Source of the DNA: Chishuiella changwenlii
GTDB taxonomy: Bacteria > Bacteroidota > Bacteroidia > Flavobacteriales > Weeksellaceae
Assembly: GCF_900142565.1 (NCBI RefSeq)
Contig: NZ_FRBH01000002.1
Span: 248,001 to 312,000, forward strand
Direction of reading: 5' to 3'
DNA length: 64,000 nucleotides
In this document: piece by piece, positions 51,611-60,188 of the stretch
Layout: each line of letters opens with the position of its first letter
Position numbering within the stretch: position 1 is the first letter of the stretch
Notes under the pieces: model-generated
Seen by the model: the letters and a program-made list of their open reading frames with translations, nothing else
Told to the model about the DNA's origin: nothing
Database searches by the model: none
Translations under genes and position numbers: made by a program

Positions 51611-54037
51611 TTATCTTAATTCGGCACTAAATTTATCTTGATACAATTTAATTAATTTATTCATTAATTGATCAATTTCTTGATCACTTAATGTTTTATT
51701 TTCATCTTGTATAACAAAACTCAACGCGTATGATTTTTTACCCACTGGTAATTTATCTCCTTCGTAAACATCAAATAAATTTACACCTTTCAACAAATTA
51801 GATTTTACTTCTTTTGTTGCTTTGTATAAATCCTCATATTTTACAGTAGAATCTAGTAATAAAGCTAAATCACGGCGTGAACCTGGGAATTTAGAAATCT
51901 CTTTATATTTAAGATCGTTCTTATTTGCTAATTTAACGATAGTATCCCAATCTAATTGCGCAAAGAATGTATCTTGATTTACACCTAATGCCTTAGCTAA
52001 CTTTTTAGAGATGATTCCTAGTTTTCCTAAAGATTTATTTCCAGAAATAAATTCTATTCCATCTAAGAAGTTATCATCTTTTGCAGCTAATTCATCTGTT
52101 ACATGAATATTTAATCTAACAAAAATTTGTTTTACTAAACCTTTCAAATCACTAAAAGATGCTTTACGAATGTTTCCTGTCCAAGATTCGTTATTAAAGT
52201 TTCCTGAAAGAACAATTCCTAAACATTTTTTCTCTTCGTATACTTCGTTGAATTTACGGTAAATTTTACCAAATTCAAATAGTTTAACATCAGTGTTTCT
52301 TCTGTTTACGTTGAATGCAACATTTTCCAATAAACCATTTAACAATGTACGACGCATAACTGCTAAATCAGCAGAAAGTGGGTTTAACATTGCAACGCTT
52401 TCTCCTTCTGGATAAAAGAATATTTCTTGGTATTCTCTCTTAGTTAAAGAGTTGTTCATTGCTTCATTAAAACCAAAAGAAGTTAATTGACGAGCAATAA
52501 AATCTTCAATTTTATCTGGACTAACTTTTTGATTTGGAATATATGAGAAAGAGAATTTAGAAGGGATTTCGATATTATCGTATCCATAAATTCTTAAAAT
52601 ATCTTCTATTAAATCAACGTCACGTTGTACATCAACTCTATATGCCGGAACTTCTAAATCTAAAACACCATCATTTTCAGATAATATTTTAATTTCTAAG
52701 TTTTCTAAAATAGCTTTTATTTTATCTTCAGCGATTTCTACTCCTAATAATTCAATAACCTTTTTTAAACGTAATTTTACATTAAAATTCTGAATAGGAT
52801 TAGGATAAACATCTTCGATATTTGAAGCAATTTCAGCACCAGCAATTTCTACTAACATTAAAACAGCTTTTTTCAAAGCATCTACTGTAGTATTAGGATC
52901 TATTCCTCTTTCAAAACGGAAAGAAGCATCTGTATTTAATGCATGCGTTTTTGCACCTTTACGAATTGTTACAGGTTCAAAATAAGCAGCTTCTAAGAAA
53001 ATGTTTGTCGTAGCATCTGAAACACCAGAATACTGACCTCCGAAAACTCCTGCGATACACATCGGTTTATTTTCGTCACAAATCATTAACTCGTGCCCTT
53101 TCAACTCTCTTTCAACACCATCTAATGTTGTAAATTTTGTTCCTTCTGCTAATTTCTGAACGATAACTTTATTTCCTTCAATTTTATCAGCATCAAAAGC
53201 ATGTAAAGGTTGTCCTAAATCGTGTAAAATATAATTTGTAATATCTACCACATTATTAATAGGAGATAAACCAATTACTTTTAAACGATTTTTTAACCAA
53301 TCTGGAGATTCTTTAACTTTAATATTTTTTAAATAAACCCCAGCATATCTTGGTGCAGCTTCTGTATCTTTTACTTCTATAGAGATAGGATTTTTTCCGA
53401 AATCTGAAGTTGGATAATTTGAAACATCGTAATTTTTGAATGTAGCATCAATATTACGTGTTTTTAAGGCTGCATATAAATCTCTAGCAACACCAAAATG
53501 AGACATTGCATCTGCACGGTTTGGCGTTAAACCAATTTCTATTTCGTGATCTATTTCGTCGTTTCCGAAAAGTTGAGAAGTAGGAGTTCCTGGTTTTAAA
53601 TCATCAGATAAAACTAAAATTCCAGAATGGTCAGTTCCAATTCCTAATTCAACTTCCGAGCAAATCATTCCGAAAGATTCCTCTCCACGAATTTTTGCTT
53701 TTTTTATTTTAAATTCTCCTTCTGTAGAAGGTAATATTGTACCAACAGTAGCAACAGGAACATTTTGTCCTTCTGCTACATTAGGAGCGCCACAAACAAT
53801 TTGTGTTTCTTTTCCGTCTCCTAAATCTATTTTAGTAACTTTTAATTTATCAGCATTTGGATGTGGAACAGCTGATAATACTTTACCAACTACAACTGTG
53901 TCTAAATACTTTTTAGCTCCACCTATTTGTTCTACACCTTCAACTTCTAATCCTGTACTTGTTAAAGTTGCAGAAATTTCTTCAAGAGAAATATTTGTAT
54001 CAATATAGGTTTTTAGCCAGTTATATGAAATTTTCAT
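51611..54037 (-). CDS. pheT: Phenylalanyl-tRNA synthetase beta subunit
   Basis: Charges tRNA-Phe with the alpha subunit (pheS, not in this window). 808 aa. N-terminal EMAP-type tRNA-binding domain (residues 40-150, with VVVGKVLSAVPHPNADKLKV), B3/B4 editing domain (NNVVDITNYILHDLGQPLHAFDADKI split in family), B5 domain, catalytic-like core, and the C-terminal anticodon-binding domain with SKFPGSRRDLALLLD and the ending KLIKLYQDKFSAELR. It lies 36 bp after dnaN. Confidence 0.97.
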   Translation of the reverse strand: MKISYNWLKTYIDTNISLEEISATLTSTGLEVEGVEQIGGAKKYLDTVVVGKVLSAVPHPNADKLKVTKIDLGDGKETQIVCGAPNVAEGQNVPVATVGTILPSTEGEFKIKKAKIRGEESFGMICSEVELGIGTDHSGILVLSDDLKPGTPTSQLFGNDEIDHEIEIGLTPNRADAMSHFGVARDLYAALKTRNIDATFKNYDVSNYPTSDFGKNPISIEVKDTEAAPRYAGVYLKNIKVKESPDWLKNRLKVIGLSPINNVVDITNYILHDLGQPLHAFDADKIEGNKVIVQKLAEGTKFTTLDGVERELKGHELMICDENKPMCIAGVFGGQYSGVSDATTNIFLEAAYFEPVTIRKGAKTHALNTDASFRFERGIDPNTTVDALKKAVLMLVEIAGAEIASNIEDVYPNPIQNFNVKLRLKKVIELLGVEIAEDKIKAILENLEIKILSENDGVLDLEVPAYRVDVQRDVDLIEDILRIYGYDNIEIPSKFSFSYIPNQKVSPDKIEDFIARQLTSFGFNEAMNNSLTKREYQEIFFYPEGESVAMLNPLSADLAVMRRTLLNGLLENVAFNVNRRNTDVKLFEFGKIYRKFNEVYEEKKCLGIVLSGNFNNESWTGNIRKASFSDLKGLVKQIFVRLNIHVTDELAAKDDNFLDGIEFISGNKSLGKLGIISKKLAKALGVNQDTFFAQLDWDTIVKLANKNDLKYKEISKFPGSRRDLALLLDSTVKYEDLYKATKEVKSNLLKGVNLFDVYEGDKLPVGKKSYALSFVIQDENKTLSDQEIDQLMNKLIKLYQDKFSAELR

Positions 54038-54073
54038 TTTATTTTATAATAAATAGATGTATTCTGTTATTAA

Positions 54074-55192
54074 TTATGCATTTAGCATAACAGGCATTAC
54101 TAACATTAAGATTTCTTCACCTTCTTCTAAACCGTCAACTGGTTTTATAATTCCAGCACGATTTGGTTCAGACATTTCTAATGTTATTTCTTCTGATTGT
54201 AAGTTGTTTAACATTTCAATTAAAAAACGAGAATTGAAACCGATTTGTAAATCTGTTCCATTGTAATCACAAGGAAGTCTTTCTTCTGCCTTATTTGCAA
54301 AATCGATATCTTCTGCTGAAATTGTTAATGAATTTCCAACTAATTTCAATCGAGCTTGATTAGTTGTTTTGTTAGAGAAAATAGCGACACGTTTTAATGA
54401 AGTTAAAAATAAATTTCTATTAATAGTTAAAACATTCGGATTTTCTTTAGGGATTACAGCCTCATAATTAGGATATTTTCCATCAATTAAACGACATGTT
54501 AAAACGATATTTTGAAAAGAAAAACGTGTATTTGTATTGTTATATTCAATTGTTACATCGTCATTATTTCCACCTAAAATATTCTTAAGTAAGTTAAGAG
54601 GTTTTTTAGGCATAATATATTCCGCCGTCTGTAGATCTTCTAATCCGTTGCGTGTATATTTTACTAAACGATGTGCATCTGTTGCAACAAATCTAAAAAC
54701 ATCTGCATTTGCTTGGAAGAATACTCCAGTCATTATTGGACGTAATTCGTCATTTCCTGTTGCAAAAATTGTTTTTACAATAGCTTCAGATAATACATTT
54801 GCACCAATTGTTGTAGAGCTAGCATCTTCAATATCTGGTGTTTGTGGATATTCGTTGGCATCTTCAAATGCTAATTGATAATTTCCTTGTTCCGAGACAA
54901 TTTCCAATGTATTTCCTTCTTTTTGTATAAAAGTAAGTGGTTGTGCTGGAAAAGTTTTTAAGGTATCTGTTAAGATTTTAGATGGAATTGCAATTTTTCC
55001 ATTATCGTTAGATTCAACTTCTAAAGTTGTTGAAATTGTAGTTTCTAAATCAGAACCTGTAATTGTTAATTGATTTCCATCCAATTCGAATAAAAAATTA
55101 TCAAGAATTGGTAATGTGTTGTTAGAGTTAATTACTCCACCTATTAAGTTAACATTTTTTAATAACGTGTTGCTCGATACAATAAATTTCAT
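54074..55192 (-). CDS. dnaN: DNA polymerase III sliding clamp (beta subunit)
   Basis: Ring-shaped processivity factor of replication. 372 aa with three topologically similar domains. Family marks include LDNFLFELDGNQLTITGSDLE near the N-terminus, ATDAHRLVKYTR mid-protein, IDGKYPNYEAVIPKENPN, and the C-terminal MLVMPVMLNA. It is not beside dnaA, as is normal in Bacteroidota. First gene of the run dnaN-pheT-META lipoprotein. Confidence 0.97.
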   Translation of the reverse strand: MKFIVSSNTLLKNVNLIGGVINSNNTLPILDNFLFELDGNQLTITGSDLETTISTTLEVESNDNGKIAIPSKILTDTLKTFPAQPLTFIQKEGNTLEIVSEQGNYQLAFEDANEYPQTPDIEDASSTTIGANVLSEAIVKTIFATGNDELRPIMTGVFFQANADVFRFVATDAHRLVKYTRNGLEDLQTAEYIMPKKPLNLLKNILGGNNDDVTIEYNNTNTRFSFQNIVLTCRLIDGKYPNYEAVIPKENPNVLTINRNLFLTSLKRVAIFSNKTTNQARLKLVGNSLTISAEDIDFANKAEERLPCDYNGTDLQIGFNSRFLIEMLNNLQSEEITLEMSEPNRAGIIKPVDGLEEGEEILMLVMPVMLNA

Positions 55193-55220
55193 ATGAAGAA
55201 TATTTCCTTAAAATATCTAA

Positions 55221-55228
55221 CAAATGTA
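55221..55228 (-). promoter_or_regulatory. Predicted -7 promoter element of dnaN
   Basis: On the minus strand TACATTTG matches TAnnTTTG, 28 bp upstream of the dnaN start codon. No good -33 element. Confidence 0.45.
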
Positions 55229-55453
55229 TAAAATAATCAAGTAAAAACGCAGAAAGTTATACATTAAATATATTATGCTATGTTTTGTTATTGAAAATCA
55301 ACTACAAACGATTTTTGCCTCTATTAGGTAATTTAATTATATTTTTATTTTATAAAGAATTTTACCTGACTTAAATTTGTATTGAATTAACAGTTTGTTG
55401 TAGACAAAATTTTGGTCAGATATTTGTCGTACTATATTTCTAAAATAACATTT

Positions 55454-55732
55454 ATGAAAATTGAACTGAAATTAAACGGTAAGAATGGTGTTTTTGAACT
55501 GCTTAATGATGATGATAATGCTGTTGGAGAATTAACTTTTATGTTAAAAGAAGAACAAATGATTATTAATCATACTGGGGTTAATCCAGAATTAAGAGGG
55601 CAGGGCTTAGCAGAGAAATTAGTTTTAGAAGCTGTAAATTATGCCAGAAAAGAAAATTTAAAAATTATCCCATTTTGTAGTTATGTAAGTGTTTATATCG
55701 GTAAACATCCAGAGGTACAAGATGTAATATAG
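55454..55732 (+). CDS. Small GNAT-like N-acetyltransferase (YidJ/Acetyltransf_CG family)
   Basis: 92 aa from ATG 55454. An in-frame TTG 42 bp upstream gives an unlikely extension. The core INHTGVNPELRGQGLAEKLVLEAVNYARKEN holds the acetyl-CoA loop R-G-Q-G-L-A, and the end IIPFCSYVSVYIGKHPEVQDV has the family's conserved Cys-x-Tyr and K-H-P-E. This minimal GNAT family is widespread and its substrates are unknown. It sits 6 bp before carbonic anhydrase and is probably co-transcribed. Confidence 0.9.
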   Translation: MKIELKLNGKNGVFELLNDDDNAVGELTFMLKEEQMIINHTGVNPELRGQGLAEKLVLEAVNYARKENLKIIPFCSYVSVYIGKHPEVQDVI

Positions 55733-55738
55733 AAAATT

Positions 55739-56365
55739 ATGAATTTAGAAAAAGTTTTTGAACACAATCAGGAGTGGATTAATATGCGTTTAAATCAAAA
55801 CGAAGCATATTTTGATAATTTATCATCTGGTCAAACTCCAGAAGTATTGTACATTGGTTGTTCGGATAGTCGCGTTACAGCAGAAGAGTTATTAGGAGCA
55901 GAACCAGGAGAAGTATTTGTACACAGAAATATTGCAAATATGGTTGTTGGAATTGACCTTAATACAACATCAGTTTTAAATTATGCTGTAGATCATTTAA
56001 AAGTAAAGCATATTATTGTTTGTGGACATTATAATTGTGGTGGTATTAAAGCTGCAATGGTTCCGAAAGACTTAGGAATTATGAATCCTTGGTTAAGAAA
56101 TATACGAGACGTTTACCGCTTACATTCTGATGAGTTAAATGCTATTGAAAATGAAGGAATGCGTTACAATCGTTTAGTAGAACTTAATGTGCAAGAACAA
56201 TGTGTAAACGTTGTTAAAAATCCTTTTGTACAACGTGCAATGGAAAATGGATTGGAGGTTCATGGTTGGGTTTTCGATTTATTTACAGGAAAATTAATTG
56301 ACCTAAAATTAGATTTCGATTCTATTTTAGAAAACATAAAAGAAATTTACGATATAAATGAATAG
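55739..56365 (+). CDS. can: Beta-class carbonic anhydrase
   Basis: Interconverts CO2 and bicarbonate, supplying carboxylases and carbamoyl-phosphate synthase. 208 aa. Zinc ligands are C41 and D43 in GCSDSRV and H97 and C100 in CGHYNCGG. VHRNIANMV is also conserved. It is cytoplasmic, with no signal peptide. Second gene after the small acetyltransferase and ends at a hairpin terminator. Confidence 0.96.
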   Translation: MNLEKVFEHNQEWINMRLNQNEAYFDNLSSGQTPEVLYIGCSDSRVTAEELLGAEPGEVFVHRNIANMVVGIDLNTTSVLNYAVDHLKVKHIIVCGHYNCGGIKAAMVPKDLGIMNPWLRNIRDVYRLHSDELNAIENEGMRYNRLVELNVQEQCVNVVKNPFVQRAMENGLEVHGWVFDLFTGKLIDLKLDFDSILENIKEIYDINE

Positions 56366-56411
56366 TTATTAGATTTTTAATAACCTCAAAATTTATATGT
56401 ATTTATAATTT

Positions 56412-56450
56412 ATATCACAATAAACATCAGTTTGTTGTGATATTTTTTTA
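56412..56450 (+). terminator. Terminator after carbonic anhydrase
   Basis: ATATCACAA and TTGTGATAT pair around a 14-nt loop, followed by a T7 run. Confidence 0.82.
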
Positions 56451-56557
56451 AATTGTATTTATAAAAAAAAGTGTAAAAAATTGTATTGTTATAATTCAAT
56501 AATTAACATTTTTTAAGGCACAATATTTGTCTTTTTAATTACATTATAATAACATCG

Positions 56558-59368
56558 ATGATTAAGAACAAATTGGTAAAAAGAGCAAGTATTATATTGC
56601 TTAGTATTATTGGAATACTTTTTATTTTAAGTTTTTATATAACTTATTTTTTAAATAGTCGTTTACCTAAAATAATTGCGGAAAAAAATGACACAGCTTA
56701 CAATTTAAGTTATGAAAATTTAAACTTCTCTATTTTCAATTCCTCTTTATCATTAAAAAATGTAGAAGTTTCTCCAAAAGATTCAACTTCAATTAATGAT
56801 TCTATAAAGTTTACAGGAAAAGTAAATGAAATTAATATTGTTGGAATAAATTTTATAAAGCTAATTGTTCAAAAAGAAGTTTCAGCTTATTCAATTAATA
56901 TTAATGATCCTCTTGTAAATTATTATCTTAAAGATACAAAAGACTCTATAAAAGAAAAGAAACGTGAGATTAAAGTAGGAGATCGTTTTAATGTATCCAA
57001 TTTAAATATCAATAATGGAGAATTTAATTTGTATTCTCCTGCTGGTAAAAGGCATTTAGCCAATGTTTCTAATTTCGATATCAATTTTAAAGGAGTTCGC
57101 TTTAATGAAAGAACAGTCAATAAAAAAATCCCATTTGGTTATGCTGATTTTGAGATAAAGCTAGATTCTATGTTCTTTGTAATTAAGGATAAACAAATTT
57201 TAAGAGCTAAAAAGGTAAAACTAAACATGGATACTTTCGAGTTAGAAAAATTTACAATGAAACCTTTAAAGATTAACGGAAAACTATATGTTCCGAATGA
57301 TTCCGAAGCAGATTTATTAGACATAGAGTCGCCTTATTTATCTCTAACAAAAATGGATTGGGGATTTACAAATGAAGATAAATTGTTTTTTGAAACAGAT
57401 TTAATTCAGTTTAAAAAACCACGAATTACAATTATTACTGCAAAACCAGCCAATAAAACAGAAACAAAAAAAATACAGTTAAAAACTGATGATGCAGATT
57501 TAATAAACATTAAAAAGTTTAAGATAGATAATGGAAAAATTAAAGCATTATTCTCTAATGCGAGAACGGTAAAATATGCTGTTAATAATGTAGACTTATC
57601 TATAGAAGGAATTCGTATGAACGAGTTAACACGAACAAATGAAATTCCGATCGATTATAAAACTTTCCGATTAAAATTAGATTCGATGTACTACAGATTG
57701 AATGAGATGCATATTTTAACGGCTTCTGATTTCGATTTAACTGAAAAGAAAGTTGTATTGAAAAACTTTAAAATGAAACCTTTTATTTCAAAAAATCAAT
57801 TTAATAATCGATACACAAAATCGAACACTTTACTAGATGTTGAAGCACCACTTTTAACTTTAAATAATAACAGTTGGGGGAAAAGAAATGGTGAATTTTA
57901 TTTTCATACGAACTCTATTAAGCTAGATAAAGTTGATGTAAAAATTATCGATCAGAAGAATAAACAGTCAGTCATAGAAAAAGAAATTAAGAATAAATTT
58001 TTAATCAATTTCAATTTAGTAGTTGATACGATTCAAATAAAAAATTCTCACTTATTAGCAGATAAGAAATTTGATTTTAAAAATGTAGATTTAACAGTTT
58101 TAGGTTTAGTAAATGTTTATGGTAAGAAATTATATGCAAAAGATATGATTCTTAAAAATCCAGAATTTACAATACATGGAAATGCTGAATCGGAAAATAA
58201 ACCAGTTAAAAAAGAAAAGAAAGGTTTTAATGATTTTATAGAAGTAAATAATATTCGATTAGTAAACGGGCAGTTGGCTATTATTCCATTTCAGGCAAAC
58301 AAACCAAATTTGTATGTGAAAAATATTGACTTTAATCTTCAAAAATTAAAGATAAATCCTAATACATTAAATGAAAATGTTCCATTTCATTACGAATCTA
58401 TTTACTTAAAATCATCTGGTTTAGATTATGATTTAGGAAAAGTATATCAATTAAATACATCGGATTTTTATTATAAAAATGGAAAATTTGTATTGAATAA
58501 ATTAAAGTTCATTCCAAAAATTTCTCGAAAAGAATATACAGCATCATTAAAAAAACAAGCCGATTTATTTCATGTAACAGTTAATCAAATTGCTGTAGAT
58601 GATATTAAATGGGGATTCTTACCGAATAAAAAACCATTCTTTAAATCTAACCTTGTAAAATTAAATGAAGCAGATGCCGTAATTTATAGAAGCCTTGTTC
58701 CACCGAATGATTTAAGTAAAAAGACATTGTTTTCAGAGAAATTAAGGAATCTAAAATTTGGTTTAGAAGTAAAACGTTTAATGCTTGTTAATTCTAAATT
58801 AGCTTATGCCGAAGAAACAGAAAAAAGTGTAGGCGCAGGAACTTTGTCGTTTACCAAAGTAAATACTACTGTTTACAATGTTAATTCGGGCTATCAGAAA
58901 AAAACATTACCTGATGTTGTTGTAGATTGGAATTCAGAATTTATGACAGGAGATTTAAAAACAAAATGGACTTTTAATCCGATGAATACTTCTGAGAAAT
59001 TTAATATAAAAGGTTCCATAGAAAATCTTACAGCTAAGAATCTTGATCCTTTCTTAAAGCCCTATTTAAAGGTTTCTGCTGAAGGTGATTTAAATAAAAT
59101 ACTATTTAATTTTAATGGAAATGATATTGATGCTAGTGGAGATTTCGGAATTTATTACAATAACTTAAAAGTTAATGTTTTAAGAGAAGACGGAACCAAA
59201 AGAAAATTTTTATCTGCAATAGGAAATGCAGCGGTTAAAAAAGATTCTAGGGGAGATGTAAAAAATGAGAAAGTAGAAAATGTCGTACGAAAACAAGACA
59301 AATCATTTTTTAATTTCTTTTTAGCTTGTATCTTAGATGGGCTTAAAAAAGCATTACTAATTATTTAA
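56558..59368 (+). CDS. Large AsmA/DUF748-like envelope protein
   Basis: 936 aa. One N-terminal membrane helix (about residues 10-31), then a long beta-rich periplasmic region. Recurring strand motifs start near residues 143, 315, 485, 559 and 734 (e.g. VSNLNINNGEFNLYSP, IKKFKIDNGKIKALFS, VNNIRLVNGQLAIIPF). A longer block with 'MKP-x6 ... DIESPYLSL-x4-WGF' recurs three times. This is typical of AsmA-like/DUF748 proteins, thought to be bridge-like carriers of lipids between the membranes. The C-terminal segment ends with a hydrophobic stretch. Function inferred from architecture only. Confidence 0.75.
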   Translation: MIKNKLVKRASIILLSIIGILFILSFYITYFLNSRLPKIIAEKNDTAYNLSYENLNFSIFNSSLSLKNVEVSPKDSTSINDSIKFTGKVNEINIVGINFIKLIVQKEVSAYSININDPLVNYYLKDTKDSIKEKKREIKVGDRFNVSNLNINNGEFNLYSPAGKRHLANVSNFDINFKGVRFNERTVNKKIPFGYADFEIKLDSMFFVIKDKQILRAKKVKLNMDTFELEKFTMKPLKINGKLYVPNDSEADLLDIESPYLSLTKMDWGFTNEDKLFFETDLIQFKKPRITIITAKPANKTETKKIQLKTDDADLINIKKFKIDNGKIKALFSNARTVKYAVNNVDLSIEGIRMNELTRTNEIPIDYKTFRLKLDSMYYRLNEMHILTASDFDLTEKKVVLKNFKMKPFISKNQFNNRYTKSNTLLDVEAPLLTLNNNSWGKRNGEFYFHTNSIKLDKVDVKIIDQKNKQSVIEKEIKNKFLINFNLVVDTIQIKNSHLLADKKFDFKNVDLTVLGLVNVYGKKLYAKDMILKNPEFTIHGNAESENKPVKKEKKGFNDFIEVNNIRLVNGQLAIIPFQANKPNLYVKNIDFNLQKLKINPNTLNENVPFHYESIYLKSSGLDYDLGKVYQLNTSDFYYKNGKFVLNKLKFIPKISRKEYTASLKKQADLFHVTVNQIAVDDIKWGFLPNKKPFFKSNLVKLNEADAVIYRSLVPPNDLSKKTLFSEKLRNLKFGLEVKRLMLVNSKLAYAEETEKSVGAGTLSFTKVNTTVYNVNSGYQKKTLPDVVVDWNSEFMTGDLKTKWTFNPMNTSEKFNIKGSIENLTAKNLDPFLKPYLKVSAEGDLNKILFNFNGNDIDASGDFGIYYNNLKVNVLREDGTKRKFLSAIGNAAVKKDSRGDVKNEKVENVVRKQDKSFFNFFLACILDGLKKALLII

Positions 59369-59373
59369 AAGAA

Positions 59374-60123
59374 ATGAAAAGAACAGTTTTTATCACTGGA
59401 GCTACATCTGGAATTGGAATGGCTACAGCAAAAAGTTTGGCCTCAAATTATCGTTTAATTTTATGTGGAAGACGTCAAGAACGTTTAGATGAACTTCAGC
59501 AAGAATTAAGTCAATTAACGGAAGTTAAAACGATTCAGTTTGATGTGAGGGATAAGCAAGCTGTTTTTAATGCAATTGATAATCTTGAGGAAGATTGGAA
59601 AACAATAGATATTTTGATTAATAATGCTGGAAATGCACATGGATTAGCGCCTTTTGATGTTGCAGATTTAGAAGATCTTGAATCGATGATTGATATTAAT
59701 GTTAAAGGATTAATTTATGTTTCGAAAGCAATTATTCCATTGTTAAAAAAATCGACTAATGCACATATTGTAAATATTTCTTCTATTGCAGGAAAAGAAG
59801 TTTATGCAAATGGTACAACATATTGTGCTTCTAAAGCAGCAGTTGAATCTTTGAGTAAAGGTATGCGTTTTGATTTATTACCTTATGGAATAAAAGTTTC
59901 TAATGTTGCTCCAGGAGCAGTTGAAACAGAATTTTCTTTAGTACGTTTCAAAGGAGATGAAAGTCTTGCAGGAAATGTATATAATGGATTTCAGCCATTA
60001 GTAGCAGAAGATATTGCAAATGCTATACAATATTTATTAGATCAGCCGGAACATGTACAGATTGCAGATGTTACAGTTTTCCCGAAAGCACAAGCAAGCG
60101 GAACGACTATTTTTAGACAGTAA
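59374..60123 (+). CDS. Short-chain dehydrogenase/reductase (YdfG-like)
   Basis: 249 aa NAD(P)-dependent oxidoreductase. Cofactor motif TGATSGIGMATAKSL, NNAGNAHG, the catalytic serine in NISSIAG (S136/S137), and Y150 and K154 in YCASK. It ends KAQASGTTIFRQ. Overall it resembles the YdfG/serine-3-dehydrogenase branch, which oxidises 3-hydroxy acids or reduces malonic semialdehyde. R13/R37-type residues after the first strand suggest NADP preference. It starts 6 bp after the AsmA-like gene. Confidence 0.92.
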   Translation: MKRTVFITGATSGIGMATAKSLASNYRLILCGRRQERLDELQQELSQLTEVKTIQFDVRDKQAVFNAIDNLEEDWKTIDILINNAGNAHGLAPFDVADLEDLESMIDINVKGLIYVSKAIIPLLKKSTNAHIVNISSIAGKEVYANGTTYCASKAAVESLSKGMRFDLLPYGIKVSNVAPGAVETEFSLVRFKGDESLAGNVYNGFQPLVAEDIANAIQYLLDQPEHVQIADVTVFPKAQASGTTIFRQ

Positions 60124-60140
60124 ATCTAATTTTATTACAT

Positions 60141-60170
60141 AAAAAAACTGAGCAATTGCTCAGTTTTTTT
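60141..60170. terminator. Bidirectional terminator
   Basis: Perfect 30-bp palindrome: AAAAAAACTGAGCAA followed by its complement TTGCTCAGTTTTTTT, between converging genes. Confidence 0.92.
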
Positions 60171-60188
60171 ATGTGTATTAATCAAAAA

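Noticed and set aside
55412-55453. TTG-initiated extension of the small acetyltransferase
   Set aside because: The family starts at the ATG at 55454 and the extension has no conserved content.
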